DNA of 26,917 nucleotides, from positions 1-26,917 of the forward strand of contig DATBMY010000291.1 of the NCBI GenBank assembly GCA_036554605.1, read 5' to 3'. The notes beneath the pieces were generated by a model. The model did not search any database. It had not been told where the DNA came from and worked only from the letters and a program-made list of their open reading frames with translations. Shown here in pieces: positions 1 to 7,988 of the stretch (the first letter of the stretch is position 1; each line of letters begins with the position of its first letter). This stretch comes from DATBMY01 sp036554605 (GTDB lineage Bacteria > Acidobacteriota > Blastocatellia > UBA7656). The translations under genes were made by a program, and so were the position numbers.

Positions 1-3000
1 GGGGCTTGCCGACGCGGCGCGGCCAATATAGCTGACGCCGCGGCCGAGCATTTCGCGCAGCCTCGGCTCTCCGAAAAACCACCCGCCCATATTCCGCGGC
101 TCTTCCTGCACCCAACGCACATCGGATGCGCCCGAGTAACGCTCGAACACATCCGCGAGCAGGTTCTTAGGAAACGGATAAAGCTGCTCGAGCCGCACGA
201 TTGCCGTCGTCTCATCGCCTACCTGCTTTCGATGGGCGACGAGATCGTAGAAGACTTTTCCGCTGCACACCAAAACTCGCCTAACGCTTCCGGCCGCTAT
301 CGATTCATCATCTATTACCGGCAGAAAACCGCCGCTCGTGAATCGCTCTATCGCGCTCGCGGCATCAGGCATCCTGAGCAGGCTCTTCGGCATAACGAGG
401 ATGAGCGGTTTCGCGGGCTGCCTCACCTGGCGGCGCAAGACGTGGAAGTATTGCGCGGAGGTCGTGCAGTTGACGACCTGCATATTGCCTTCGGCGCACA
501 GTTGAAGAAATCGTTCGAAGCGCGCGCTCGAATGCTCTGGCCCCTGCCCCTCGTAGCCGTGTGGCAGCAGCAGCGCGAGCCGGCTCGTCTGATTCCACTT
601 CTCCTCGCCCGAAGATATGAACTGGTCGATTATCACCTGTCCGGCATTAACGAAGTCACCGAACTGTGCTTCCCATAAGACCAGCGCGTTCTGGTCGGCG
701 ACGCTATATCCATACTCGAAGCCTAGCGGGCCCGCCTCCGAAAGCGGGCTGTCGTATATCTGAAATCTCGCCTTTTCGGGCGCGAGCTGCGTCAGCGGGG
801 TCCACTCTTCGCCGGTCTGCGTATCGTGAAATGCCGCGTGGCGGTGGCTGAACGTGCCGCGCACCGTGTCCTGGCCCGTGAGCCGCACGCTTGTCCCCTC
901 GACCAGAATAGAGCCGAAAGCGAGCGCCTCGGCAGTCCCCCAATCGGTAGGCGCCTGCCCCTCGACCATCTTCGCGCGCCGGCTGAGCAACCCTACTATC
1001 TTCGGATTCAGGTTAAAGGAGTGAGGCACGGTCGTGATGATCTGCACTATGCGGCGCAGCGTATCTATAGACACCCCGGTTTCAAGGATCTCCGCCTGCT
1101 CCGGTTCGGGCGCTGGCGGAATGATGTGCGGCGTGGTTCCCTGTTTTTCGACTATAGCCTTCGCGCCCAACTGCGCATTCTCGTAGCGCCGCATTCGCTC
1201 CTCCATAAGCGACGCCACGTTTTCCTCGGTCAGCAAGCCTTCCGCAATCAGCTTGCGCGCGTAAAGCTCTCGCACGCCCGGGTGCTCGCGTATGCGCTGG
1301 TACATGACGGGCTGAGTGTAGGTCGGCTCGTCGCCTTCGTTATGACCGAGGCGGCGAAAGCCTATTACATCGATGACCACGTCTTTGCCGAACTTCTGCC
1401 TGTAATCGAGCGCGATCTGCAATACGTTATACGCCGCATCTACGTCATCGCTGTTGACGTGAAAGACCGGCGCCTGGATCATCCTTGCTATGTCGGTGCT
1501 GTAGGTCGAAGACCGCCCCTCTTCGGGCGGAGTTGTAAAGCCGAGCTGGTTATTCACGATAATGTGAATTGTGCCGCCGGTCTTATAGCCGGGAAGCTGC
1601 GAGAAGTTCAGCGTCTCGGCCACCACGCCTTCGCCGGCGAAGGCAGCGTCGCCGTGCAGCTGCACGGCGAGGAATCTTTCAGGCTGGCCGTCGCGGTCCT
1701 GTTTGGCGCGCACTAAGCCTTCGACCACCGGGTCGACAAATTCAAGGTGACTCGGGTTAGGCGTGACCGACAGCATAACCTGAGCCCCGCTTGCGGTCTC
1801 GCGCACTCCGCTCGCGCCCTGATGGTATTTGACGTCGCCTTGATCGTGCGGATACTTCGGATGGATCGAGCCTTCGAAGCTGGTAAATATCCGCTCGCAG
1901 AATTTGCCTACGACGTTCGCGATCACGTTCAGGCGGCCGCGGTGCGCCATGCCTATCGTTATATCGCCGACTCCGCGACGAGCCGCGCCTTCTATCAATT
2001 GATCGAGCAGGGCGATGACCGTCTCGTTGCCTTCGACCGAGAATCGCTTCTGGCCAAGATATTTCGTGCCGAGAAACTTCTCGAAAAGCTCGGCCGAAAT
2101 CAGTTTCCAGAGCATCTGCCGGCGGTCCTGTTCGGGAACCGGAGGCGGGTCCGCCTCGACGTGCGAGCGAATCCATTCCTTTTCCTCGGGGCTCTGTATG
2201 TGACGATATTCGATCCCGACCTTGCTGCCGTAGTATCGTTGAAGCAGCTCGATTATCTCGTGCAACGTGGCCGTCTCTTTGCCGCCGAGGCCGCCCGATA
2301 TAAACTGTCGATCAAGATCCCAGATAGTAAGCCCATAAGCTTCGATATCGAGCTCCGGGTGATACTGCACATCTTCCCAGCCAAGCGGATCTATGTCCGC
2401 GATCAGGTGGCCGCGCACGCGATAAGCGTTGATCAATTCAAAGACGCGGGCCTGCTTGCGCACCGCGTCGAGGCTGCGCTCTTCTCCGAGTATCGCGGGG
2501 TTGACGTCAATCGCCCAGCGATATGGGCGATATGGTACGCGCAGGTCGCGAAATACCTCTTCATAGAAATCGTGCTGACCGCGCAGCATCTCGTCTATCG
2601 TCGCGAGAAACGCCCCCGACTCCGCGCCCTGTATGACGCGGTGGTCATAAGTCGAAGTGATCGTCATGATCTTGCTTATGCCGATGCGCGACAGCGCTTC
2701 GGGCAACATTCCCTGGTATTCGGGCGGGTATTCTATCGCGCCCGTCGCGACGATAGTCCCCTGCCCCATCATCAGCCGCGGGTTCGAAGCAGTCGTGCCG
2801 ATGGTGCCGGGATTGGTCAGGCTTATGGTCGTGCCTTCAAAGTCCGCTATCTGGAGCTTGCCCGCGCGCGCGCGGCCAACAACGTCGTCGTAAGCATCCA
2901 GCAGCTCGGAAAACGACATCTTATCCGCGCCCTTAACATTCGGCACAAGAAGACTGCGAGTGCCATCTTTTTTTGTCACGTCTACGGCTACGCCGAAGTT

Positions 3001-3693
3001 CACTCGCGGACGGCTGACGCGGTAAGCAGCGCCGTCTTTCTCCTCATAGGAGTCATTCATCTGCGGGTAGACTTCAAGCGCCTTGACTATGGCTCGGGCG
3101 ATCAAGTGCGTGTAAGAGATTTTGCGACCGCGTGCTTTCAGGACCTGATTGATCAGACGGCGATTCTCGTCGAGCAGCTTTATCGGTATCTGCCGCTGTG
3201 ACGTGGCGGTCGGAACGCTTATGCTCGCCTCCATGTTTTCGGCGATGCGAAGCGCCGGGCCGCGAAGCGGCACAAGCTCGGCCTCGCTCTCCGCCGGAGC
3301 CGCTGTTTCGACGGGCGCTGGCGCGCTCGCGCCCGAACCGGCAACGGCCTGTGCGGGCACAGGCTCGGGAGCTGGCTTTTGAGCCGCGGAGCTGGCAGCC
3401 GGTTCCTGCCTTCCCCAATCATAAGTCGGCTGCAACGGCTGTACCGGTTGCGAAGCCGAGCTTGCGGGCGCGGCCGGAGCAACACCGGGAGCCGGCTCTG
3501 TGCCGTAGGTTGTCGAGGTAACCGGCGCGCCGCCATTGCTTAAGAGCTCGTGGAAATAATCTCGCCAGTCTTCGTCTACGAGCTTCGGGTTGCGTTCGAA
3601 CTGCCGGAACAGCTCGCCGACATAATCTGCGTTAACGCCGAATTCATCGGCTATAAGCCGATCGAGTTCCGCCTGGGTAATTTGCCTGCTCAT
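1..3693 (-). CDS. kgd: 2-oxoglutarate dehydrogenase/decarboxylase with fused E2-like domain (Kgd type), C-terminus cut by window edge
   Basis: The minus frame is open for 1231 codons from ATG at 3693 to the window edge; perhaps 15-30 C-terminal residues are missing. GAGGGAGGAAG lies directly upstream and supports this start. Residues 1-50 match the 2-oxoglutarate dehydrogenase N-terminal segment (LFRQFERNPKLVDEDWRDYF). An Ala/Pro-rich linker follows. Residues about 140-375 form a 2-oxoacid dehydrogenase acyltransferase (E2-like) domain with DHRVIQG around H351; the usual Asp of HxxxDG is Gln, as I recall for mycobacterial Kgd. The rest is the thiamine-diphosphate E1 part, with GDAAF at 681-685 followed by NNQLGF. 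There is no lipoyl domain, so a separate lipoylated E2 would be needed for the full dehydrogenase reaction. The role is oxidative decarboxylation of 2-oxoglutarate in the TCA cycle, in the cytoplasm. It is transcribed away from the S41 peptidase gene. Family assignment is secure; which activity dominates is not shown. Confidence 0.95.
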   Translation of the reverse strand, partial: MSRQITQAELDRLIADEFGVNADYVGELFRQFERNPKLVDEDWRDYFHELLSNGGAPVTSTTYGTEPAPGVAPAAPASSASQPVQPLQPTYDWGRQEPAASSAAQKPAPEPVPAQAVAGSGASAPAPVETAAPAESEAELVPLRGPALRIAENMEASISVPTATSQRQIPIKLLDENRRLINQVLKARGRKISYTHLIARAIVKALEVYPQMNDSYEEKDGAAYRVSRPRVNFGVAVDVTKKDGTRSLLVPNVKGADKMSFSELLDAYDDVVGRARAGKLQIADFEGTTISLTNPGTIGTTASNPRLMMGQGTIVATGAIEYPPEYQGMLPEALSRIGISKIMTITSTYDHRVIQGAESGAFLATIDEMLRGQHDFYEEVFRDLRVPYRPYRWAIDVNPAILGEERSLDAVRKQARVFELINAYRVRGHLIADIDPLGWEDVQYHPELDIEAYGLTIWDLDRQFISGGLGGKETATLHEIIELLQRYYGSKVGIEYRHIQSPEEKEWIRSHVEADPPPVPEQDRRQMLWKLISAELFEKFLGTKYLGQKRFSVEGNETVIALLDQLIEGAARRGVGDITIGMAHRGRLNVIANVVGKFCERIFTSFEGSIHPKYPHDQGDVKYHQGASGVRETASGAQVMLSVTPNPSHLEFVDPVVEGLVRAKQDRDGQPERFLAVQLHGDAAFAGEGVVAETLNFSQLPGYKTGGTIHIIVNNQLGFTTPPEEGRSSTYSTDIARMIQAPVFHVNSDDVDAAYNVLQIALDYRQKFGKDVVIDVIGFRRLGHNEGDEPTYTQPVMYQRIREHPGVRELYARKLIAEGLLTEENVASLMEERMRRYENAQLGAKAIVEKQGTTPHIIPPAPEPEQAEILETGVSIDTLRRIVQIITTVPHSFNLNPKIVGLLSRRAKMVEGQAPTDWGTAEALAFGSILVEGTSVRLTGQDTVRGTFSHRHAAFHDTQTGEEWTPLTQLAPEKARFQIYDSPLSEAGPLGFEYGYSVADQNALVLWEAQFGDFVNAGQVIIDQFISSGEEKWNQTSRLALLLPHGYEGQGPEHSSARFERFLQLCAEGNMQVVNCTTSAQYFHVLRRQVRQPAKPLILVMPKSLLRMPDAASAIERFTSGGFLPVIDDESIAAGSVRRVLVCSGKVFYDLVAHRKQVGDETTAIVRLEQLYPFPKNLLADVFERYSGASDVRWVQEEPRNMGGWFFGEPRLREMLGRGVSYIGRAASASP

Positions 3694-3720
3694 CTTCCTC
3701 CCTCACTATCGAGAAATAGT

Positions 3721-3749
3721 AGTTTAATCCGCCCGCCACCGGCAAACAA
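3721..3749 (-). promoter_or_regulatory. Candidate sigma-70-type promoter for the kgd gene
   Basis: On the minus strand TTGTTT (3749-3744) and TAAACT (3726-3721) are separated by 17 bp. This places a start near 3714 and gives a leader of about 20 nt that holds the strong ribosome site. Seen by eye only; the -35 match is moderate. Confidence 0.35.
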
Positions 3750-3783
3750 CTCGCCGCCGGTAAAGAGGCAAAACAAGCTGCGC

Positions 3784-3813
3784 TTGTTCGGCCATTTAAG
3801 AGTGGGGTAAACT
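3784..3813 (+). promoter_or_regulatory. Candidate sigma-70-type promoter for the S41 peptidase operon
   Basis: TTGTTC (3784-3789) and TAAACT (3808-3813) are 18 bp apart, about 110 bp before the GTG start. The -10 hexamer is identical to that of the divergent kgd candidate, which adds slight support. Confidence 0.25.
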
Positions 3814-3925
3814 TAAATAGCAGTCATCCGCGATGAATCCGCAGAACCTGGCCCCGGCCTGTACGTACAATAAAGGCGGCCCTCGCGCTGGATGCTTTCG
3901 ACCTTATAAAAAAGGAGACCAATTC

Positions 3926-5242
3926 GTGAAGAGAGCTCTTTCGGCCCTGTTGTTATCGCTCGCGCTGTCGCTTGCCGCCTTTGCTCAAGCCGCCCGTATC
4001 GAAGTCTCGACCGTAGTCTCGAATCCTTCGGAAATACGCCAGATTACATTCGATACAGTCTGGCGGACGGTTAAGGAGAAGCATTTCGACCCGACATTCG
4101 GCGGGGTCGATTGGGACAAGGTGCGCGAAAAATATCTCCCGCGCGCGGCCGCGGCAAAAACCGACGCGGAGCTTCACGAGATCTTGCAGCAGATGCTCGG
4201 CGAGCTTGGTCAATCGCACTTCGGCATACTGCCGCCGGAGGCGGTCGCAAGCGATGCGGCCAGCCTGCAAAAAGAGGGCGATATCGGTATTGACGTGCGC
4301 GCGCTGGACGGGCGGATCGTCATAACCGGCGTTGAAGAAAAATCAAAGGCCTCGGCGGCGGGCCTCAAAACGGGTTTCATCATCGAAGAGATCGACGGCC
4401 AGCCGGCCCAGAAGATATTCGAGCGGTTCTCGAAGAGCAAGCTCTCTGCCGCAACCGCGAACCTTTATATCACTCGCCTTGCGCTCGGGCGAATAAACGG
4501 AAAGCCGGGCACCTCTGTGCGGCTAGCCTACCTCGACGGGGGCGATAAACGACTGGAAGCGATGATCGAGCGCGAAAAGCTCAGGGGCGAGTTCTCGCCG
4601 CCGTTCGGCAACTTCCCGCCGCAGCACATGAAGTTTGAATCCCGCCGTCTCGCGGGCAACATCGGGTACATACGCTTCAACATATGGGTCATTCCGATGA
4701 TGGAGCGCATACGCGAGGCGATTCGCGCGCACTCGTCAGCTTCGGGCATTATAATAGATTTGCGCGGCAATCCCGGCGGCGTCGGCGCGATGGCGCCCGC
4801 GGTTGCCGGGCAGCTTGAGACAAAGCAGGTTTCGCTTGGCACCATGCGCATGAGGGCCGGTCATACTAACTTTGTAGCTTTCCCCCAGCAGAATGCGTAT
4901 AAAGGCCCTGTGGTAATCTTGATAGACGGGCTGAGCGCCTCGACCAGCGAAGTATTCGCGAGCGGCATGCAGGATATCGGGCGCGCGCTTATAGTGGGCG
5001 AAACGAGCGTAGGCGCGGCGCTGCCTTCCGTCCTGGAGAGGCTGCCCACGGGCGCCGTCTTCCAGTACGCGATAGCGGATTTCAGAACCCCGCGCGGCAT
5101 ACTTATCGAGGGGCGCGGCGTAGTGCCGGACGTAGAGGTAAAACTCTCGCGCGGGCAATTGATCGAGGGGCGCGACCCGCAACTCGATGAGGCCATAAAG
5201 CAGCTGAATAAGAGAATGAAATCAGCGGCGAGCGGAGAATAA
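3926..5242 (+). CDS. S41-family secreted serine peptidase with PDZ domain
   Basis: The start is GTG 3926, nine bases after AAAGGAG, giving 438 aa. An upstream in-frame ATG at 3833 would add 31 residues that look non-coding and would bury the signal peptide. Residues 1-21 are a signal peptide (VKRALSALLL...AFAQ). A helical N-terminal segment carries ELGQSH (H98). A PDZ-like domain spans about 118-205 (DIGIDVRALDGRIVITGVEE). The peptidase core has IIIDLRGNPGG (276-285) and SASTSEVF with the likely nucleophile S341. The lysine of CtpA/Prc enzymes (GKG motif) is absent: the aligned segment is GETSVGAALPS (358-368), so it is not a classical Ser-Lys tail-specific protease. The SH motif resembles the Ser-His arrangement of the tricorn-like branch. 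It probably acts in the periplasm or on the cell surface; the substrate is unknown. A LolA-like exported gene follows 57 bp later. Confidence 0.88.
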   Translation: MKRALSALLLSLALSLAAFAQAARIEVSTVVSNPSEIRQITFDTVWRTVKEKHFDPTFGGVDWDKVREKYLPRAAAAKTDAELHEILQQMLGELGQSHFGILPPEAVASDAASLQKEGDIGIDVRALDGRIVITGVEEKSKASAAGLKTGFIIEEIDGQPAQKIFERFSKSKLSAATANLYITRLALGRINGKPGTSVRLAYLDGGDKRLEAMIEREKLRGEFSPPFGNFPPQHMKFESRRLAGNIGYIRFNIWVIPMMERIREAIRAHSSASGIIIDLRGNPGGVGAMAPAVAGQLETKQVSLGTMRMRAGHTNFVAFPQQNAYKGPVVILIDGLSASTSEVFASGMQDIGRALIVGETSVGAALPSVLERLPTGAVFQYAIADFRTPRGILIEGRGVVPDVEVKLSRGQLIEGRDPQLDEAIKQLNKRMKSAASGE

Positions 5243-5299
5243 ATCGCGATAAGCCGAGACAGAAAGTTTTTCATCAAAGTTCTGAGAAAGGATCAACCT

Positions 5300-6037
5300 A
5301 TGAAGCGAACACTGACAACTATAGTGCTGCTGCTGGCCGTGGCCGTAGCAGCTCTTGCGCAAACGACTCCGGCCCCTGCTTTGCCCTCGGTTGACGAGGT
5401 GCTCAAAAAGCACGTCGATGCTGTGGGCGGGAAGGCAGCTCTAGAGAAGGCAAGCAGCAGGTTGGAAAAAGGGTCATTAGACATACCCGCGATGGGCGCG
5501 AGCGGAACGTTCGAGGTTTACTCAAAGGCGCCGAACAAAACGCTGACGGTAGTGACGATTGACGGCGCGGGCGTATTCCTTCAGGGTTATGACGGAAAGA
5601 CGGGGTGGGACAAGGACCCGTTTCAGGGTCTGCGCGAGCTGAGCGGGACGGAGCTGGCGACCAGAAGGCGCGCGTCGGAATTCTACGGCGAGCTGAAATT
5701 TAAAGAACTTTATCCGAAGACCGCGGTCACCGGCAAATCGAAGGTGGGCGAGCGCGAAGTCTATGTCGTCGAGGCGACCCCCGCCGAAGGCGATCCGGAG
5801 AAGTTTTACTTCGATACGCAAAGCGGTCTTATGCTCCGCAATGACAGCGTCGTCGATGGTCCTCAGGGCAGGATGCCGACCGAGACTTACTTTGAAGACT
5901 ACAAGGCTGTCGACGGCATAATGAGACCTCACACGCTCAGGCAATCGAACAGCGCAATAAGCTTCGTCATCAAGCTCACGGAAGTGAAGCACAACGCCGC
6001 GATCGAAGACGCAAAGTTCGCCAAGCCCGCACAATAA
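5300..6037 (+). CDS. Exported LolA-like outer-membrane lipoprotein-sorting family protein
   Basis: A 245-aa protein with a clear signal peptide (MKRTLTTIVLLLAVAVAALAQ). GAAAGGA lies about 9 nt before the ATG. The mature part begins with a helix, VDEVLKKHVDAVGGKAALEKA, followed by alternating beta strands (GTFEVYSKAPNKTLTVVTID; GREVYVVEATP-like; KFYFDTQSGLMLRND). This pattern is common in proteins with the LolA/LolB half-barrel fold that bind lipid or lipoprotein. In acidobacterial-type genomes such proteins are often listed as outer membrane lipoprotein-sorting protein or hypothetical. It sits 57 bp after the S41 peptidase with no terminator between, so co-transcription is likely. The stop codon directly abuts a dispersed repeat. 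Exact role is unknown; true lipoprotein carrier activity is inference from the fold pattern. Confidence 0.7.
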   Translation: MKRTLTTIVLLLAVAVAALAQTTPAPALPSVDEVLKKHVDAVGGKAALEKASSRLEKGSLDIPAMGASGTFEVYSKAPNKTLTVVTIDGAGVFLQGYDGKTGWDKDPFQGLRELSGTELATRRRASEFYGELKFKELYPKTAVTGKSKVGEREVYVVEATPAEGDPEKFYFDTQSGLMLRNDSVVDGPQGRMPTETYFEDYKAVDGIMRPHTLRQSNSAISFVIKLTEVKHNAAIEDAKFAKPAQ

Positions 6038-6039
6038 GC

Positions 6040-6176
6040 GGGGACCGGGGATCAGGGGTCGGAGGTCAGGGATTATTACTGAGATAGCAACTGAAATCTG
6101 AAACAGAGTATTTGAGGTTTGAGATTCCGGATACCCTGACCCCTGACCTCCGCCCCTGATCCCTGACTGCTCCCCT
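6040..6176. repeat. Dispersed palindromic repeat, copy 1
   Basis: An imperfect inverted repeat of about 137 bp begins just after the stop codon of the LolA-like gene. The left arm (6046-6071) is built of GGATCAGGGG, CGGAGG and TCAGGG units. The right arm (6134-6175) is its complement (CCCTGACCCCTGACCTCCG then CCCTGATCCCTGAC). The A/T-rich core contains TTATTACTGAGATAGC and TATTTGAGGTTTGAGATTC. The core and left arm align over nearly the full length with the copy at 26346-26471. It holds no open frame. It behaves like a non-coding REP/MITE-type family; mobility is not shown. Confidence 0.8.
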
Positions 6177-6187
6177 TTCATACGCAG

Positions 6188-6193
6188 TTGACA
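6188..6193 (+). promoter_or_regulatory. Consensus -35 hexamer before the 'LPAGrY' gene
   Basis: TTGACA matches the -35 consensus exactly, 126 bp before the ATG and just right of repeat copy 1. The best -10-like string, GATACA (6215-6220), lies 21 bp away, which is too far for a normal sigma-70 promoter. The promoter call is therefore weak. Confidence 0.25.
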
Positions 6194-6318
6194 ATAAAGC
6201 TGACACTGCGCACGGATACATCCCCTGTAAATGCCGGAAAGCTGAGATCGCCGCGTGGCACGCGCGTTGCAATTTCATTCTGTGGATTGATTAATTGAGC
6301 AAGGAGGGATGAGCAGTC

Positions 6319-6750
6319 ATGAGTAGGTTAAGAAAGGGAGCTATCGCGGCGGTATTGATGATAGCGGCGATGTCGTCGCTTGCGATGGCGCAGGGGCCGC
6401 TGCATAAGCGGGTAAATTATTCGATAAATGTCAGCTACGCGCTAAGAATGGGCGATTACATACTTCCGGCGGGGCGCTACGTTCTGTACCAGCCGAATCA
6501 GAACGATGTGAACCTGTTTGCGCTTTACCATACGGATTTGACCCGCTCGCCTATCGCGATGATCAGAACGACGCGCATTGAGTATCATACGAATGAATAT
6601 CCGGAAGATACGAGGTTGCTGGTCGAGATGGACGAGTCGAGCGTAGATAATCACCCGGTGCTTCGCGGCTGGACAATTCCAGGCATGGATGGGTGGGAGA
6701 TAATCTCCGTGGTGGCTAAAGACAACAAAGTCCTGACGCGTGTCAGGTAA
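6319..6750 (+). CDS. Small exported protein with an 'LPAGrY' motif, function unknown
   Basis: A 143-aa protein with signal peptide MSRLRKGAIAAVLMIAAMSSLAMAQ. AAGGAGG (6301-6307) lies 11 nt before the ATG. The mature sequence starts with VNYSINVSYALRMGDYILPAGRYVLY, which resembles small secreted beta-rich proteins frequent in Acidobacteriota ('xxVPFxFxVGxxxLPAGxY'). Further strands follow (LFALYHTD, SPIAMIRTTRIEY, RLLVEMDESS) and the protein ends with a hydrophilic VAKDNKVLTRVR. A six-codon frame ATG...TAG (6309-6326) overlaps the start codon; its ATG is only one base from the Shine-Dalgarno, so it is probably not used. It is followed by a good terminator. Function is unknown, and the family resemblance is from memory. 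Confidence 0.75.
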   Translation: MSRLRKGAIAAVLMIAAMSSLAMAQGPLHKRVNYSINVSYALRMGDYILPAGRYVLYQPNQNDVNLFALYHTDLTRSPIAMIRTTRIEYHTNEYPEDTRLLVEMDESSVDNHPVLRGWTIPGMDGWEIISVVAKDNKVLTRVR

Positions 6751-6810
6751 TAAAAGAACGGACGCTACAATAGAAACTCTCTAAAGACCTCAAAGTGGAA
6801 GTTGTTTTCG

Positions 6811-6835
6811 GGGGCGCGGCAGGCGCCCCTTTTTT
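6811..6835 (+). terminator. Rho-independent terminator after the 'LPAGrY' gene
   Basis: A perfect 7-bp GC stem (GGGGCGC at 6811-6817 with GCGCCCC at 6823-6829) closes a 5-nt loop and runs straight into six T residues (6830-6835). It lies 60 bp after the stop codon. Confidence 0.85.
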
Positions 6836-6919
6836 CTGGCTTTATTATCCTCTCTTTCCTGAAGTAATATTCACGCTCGTAATACGCGCCCGCAACTAAA
6901 GCCGAGCTTATGGGAGTTA

Positions 6920-7555
6920 ATGCCGCTAATGGATAGACTGCTGGAGCTAATAAACTCAAGCTGGATTTTAACCGCCGCAATCGCTTTGCAGATCTGCTTC
7001 CGCGGGGCCTACTTCTTTTATATAGGGCTGGCGATCAGGGCTGCCCGGAGAGACGCGAGGAGCGATAAGCAAGCGCGACACGAGAAGTGGCTGAAGTTCA
7101 AAAGGCTCGCGGCTTTCATACTGGACGGCGACGGCGTGGCGCTGGCGCTGGTGATCGCGCTCTCGATCAACACGCTCCCGGTGGAATCAGGCCGCGTGTC
7201 GATCAGGCTGCTTGGCGCGATCTTCATTCTTATTGGAATCGCGGTGAAGGTGAGCGCCTATCGCGCCATCGGCACGCGAGGTTATTACTGGTTTAACTTC
7301 TTTTGCGACGGCGACGAGCGCGAGTACGTGAAGCGAGGGATATACAAATATCTCAACAACCCTATGTATGGGCCGGGCTACCTTCATGTAGTGGGGTTTC
7401 CGTTGCTCTTCTTATCGGCGTGGGGGCTTGCGGTGGGAGTCTTCAACTGGGCGGTCGTATGGGCCTTCTATTTCGTCTTCGAGCGAAGCCACACCTTCTC
7501 GCACTACCGGTCCGCAAACGCGCCCGGAGAGGCGCGGCCGGCCGCCAATCGCTGA
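6920..7555 (+). CDS. Integral-membrane methyltransferase of the isoprenylcysteine/phospholipid methyltransferase family
   Basis: A 211-aa protein with several hydrophobic helices (about 14-37, 64-85, 95-115, 155-185). The diagnostic C-terminal region is RGIYKYLNNPMYGPGYL followed by FVFERSHTFSHYR. This matches the ICMT/PEMT pattern 'GpYryvRHPxYxG...EE' used to bind S-adenosylmethionine; here HP is replaced by NP. The family methylates small lipids or prenylated groups at the membrane; the substrate here is unknown. Start choice is ambiguous: GGGAG is only 3 nt before ATG 6920 but 12 nt before in-frame ATG 6929, a difference of three residues. It is probably monocistronic, since a terminator precedes it and the next gene converges 6 bp past its stop. 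The last 12 residues look disordered. Confidence 0.75.
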   Translation: MPLMDRLLELINSSWILTAAIALQICFRGAYFFYIGLAIRAARRDARSDKQARHEKWLKFKRLAAFILDGDGVALALVIALSINTLPVESGRVSIRLLGAIFILIGIAVKVSAYRAIGTRGYYWFNFFCDGDEREYVKRGIYKYLNNPMYGPGYLHVVGFPLLFLSAWGLAVGVFNWAVVWAFYFVFERSHTFSHYRSANAPGEARPAANR

Positions 7556-7561
7556 CCGCGG

Positions 7562-7969
7562 TCAATCATCTGCCGGGCCAGGTTCGAGGGATTTTTTCCG
7601 GTCGCGCAAATCGGCATATTGCTGCTCAAGCGCGGAGAGTTTTTCTTCAAGCTCAGGGTTGCCACGGCGGCGGCGAACAATAGCCCAGCCGAGAAGCGCT
7701 ACGGCGAGCGCACCCAGGCCCAAGGCGATTAGCGTCAAAGTCTCCCGGTCTATTCCGAATTCCATCCACACTCCAGCATTTCCCGCCGTAAGCTCGTAGG
7801 CCGCGCCCCCGGCCAGCAGCGCCGAAAATACTCCACCCCCCATGGCGGCTGCCTCCGCCATCTTTCTGGCGTCAAGCTCGTGGCCGAGGTCGCTTATATC
7901 GGAGCGCAGCTGCCTCATCTGATCATCCTTGAAGATCACATCGTCGGCTTCGCTTTTCTCCAAGCGCAT
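7562..7969 (-). CDS. Small membrane protein with two hydrophobic segments and a C-terminal coiled coil
   Basis: 135 aa, not recognised as a named family. Residues 1-37 are polar and helical (DDQMRQLRSDISDLGHELDARK). Hydrophobic stretches follow at about 40-62 (AAAMGGGVFSALLAGGAAYEL) and 77-98 (LTLIALGLGALAVALLGWAIV). A positive stop-transfer run RRRRG comes next, then a predicted coiled coil (PELEEKLSALEQQYADLRDRKK). The ATG lies 19 bp after the lepB stop with AGAGG in front of it, so it is probably the third gene of rnc-lepB-this. The stop is 6 bp from that of the convergent methyltransferase. Membrane location is inferred from hydrophobicity; function is unknown. Confidence 0.65.
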   Translation of the reverse strand: MRLEKSEADDVIFKDDQMRQLRSDISDLGHELDARKMAEAAAMGGGVFSALLAGGAAYELTAGNAGVWMEFGIDRETLTLIALGLGALAVALLGWAIVRRRRGNPELEEKLSALEQQYADLRDRKKSLEPGPADD

Positions 7970-7988
7970 AAGACCTCTGCGGACGAGA

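Noticed and set aside
826..1716. Plus-strand open frame of 296 codons
   Set aside because: Antisense to the E1 part of the same dehydrogenase; no ribosome site or recognisable domain.
1747..3201. Long plus-strand open frame of 484 codons
   Set aside because: It lies wholly antisense to the dehydrogenase, whose minus frame reads as a clear protein. The plus product has no family features and is a shadow of GC-rich codons.
3833..3925. N-terminal extension of the S41 peptidase from ATG 3833
   Set aside because: It would bury the signal peptide, has no ribosome site, and GTG 3926 has a strong one.
6040..6176. Repeat copy 1 as a CRISPR or insertion sequence
   Set aside because: No regular repeat-spacer pattern and no transposase frame; it is a single palindromic element.
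5522..6181. Minus-strand frame of 219 codons across the LolA-like gene
   Set aside because: Antisense to a gene with signal peptide and good ribosome site; it extends into the repeat and has no features of its own.
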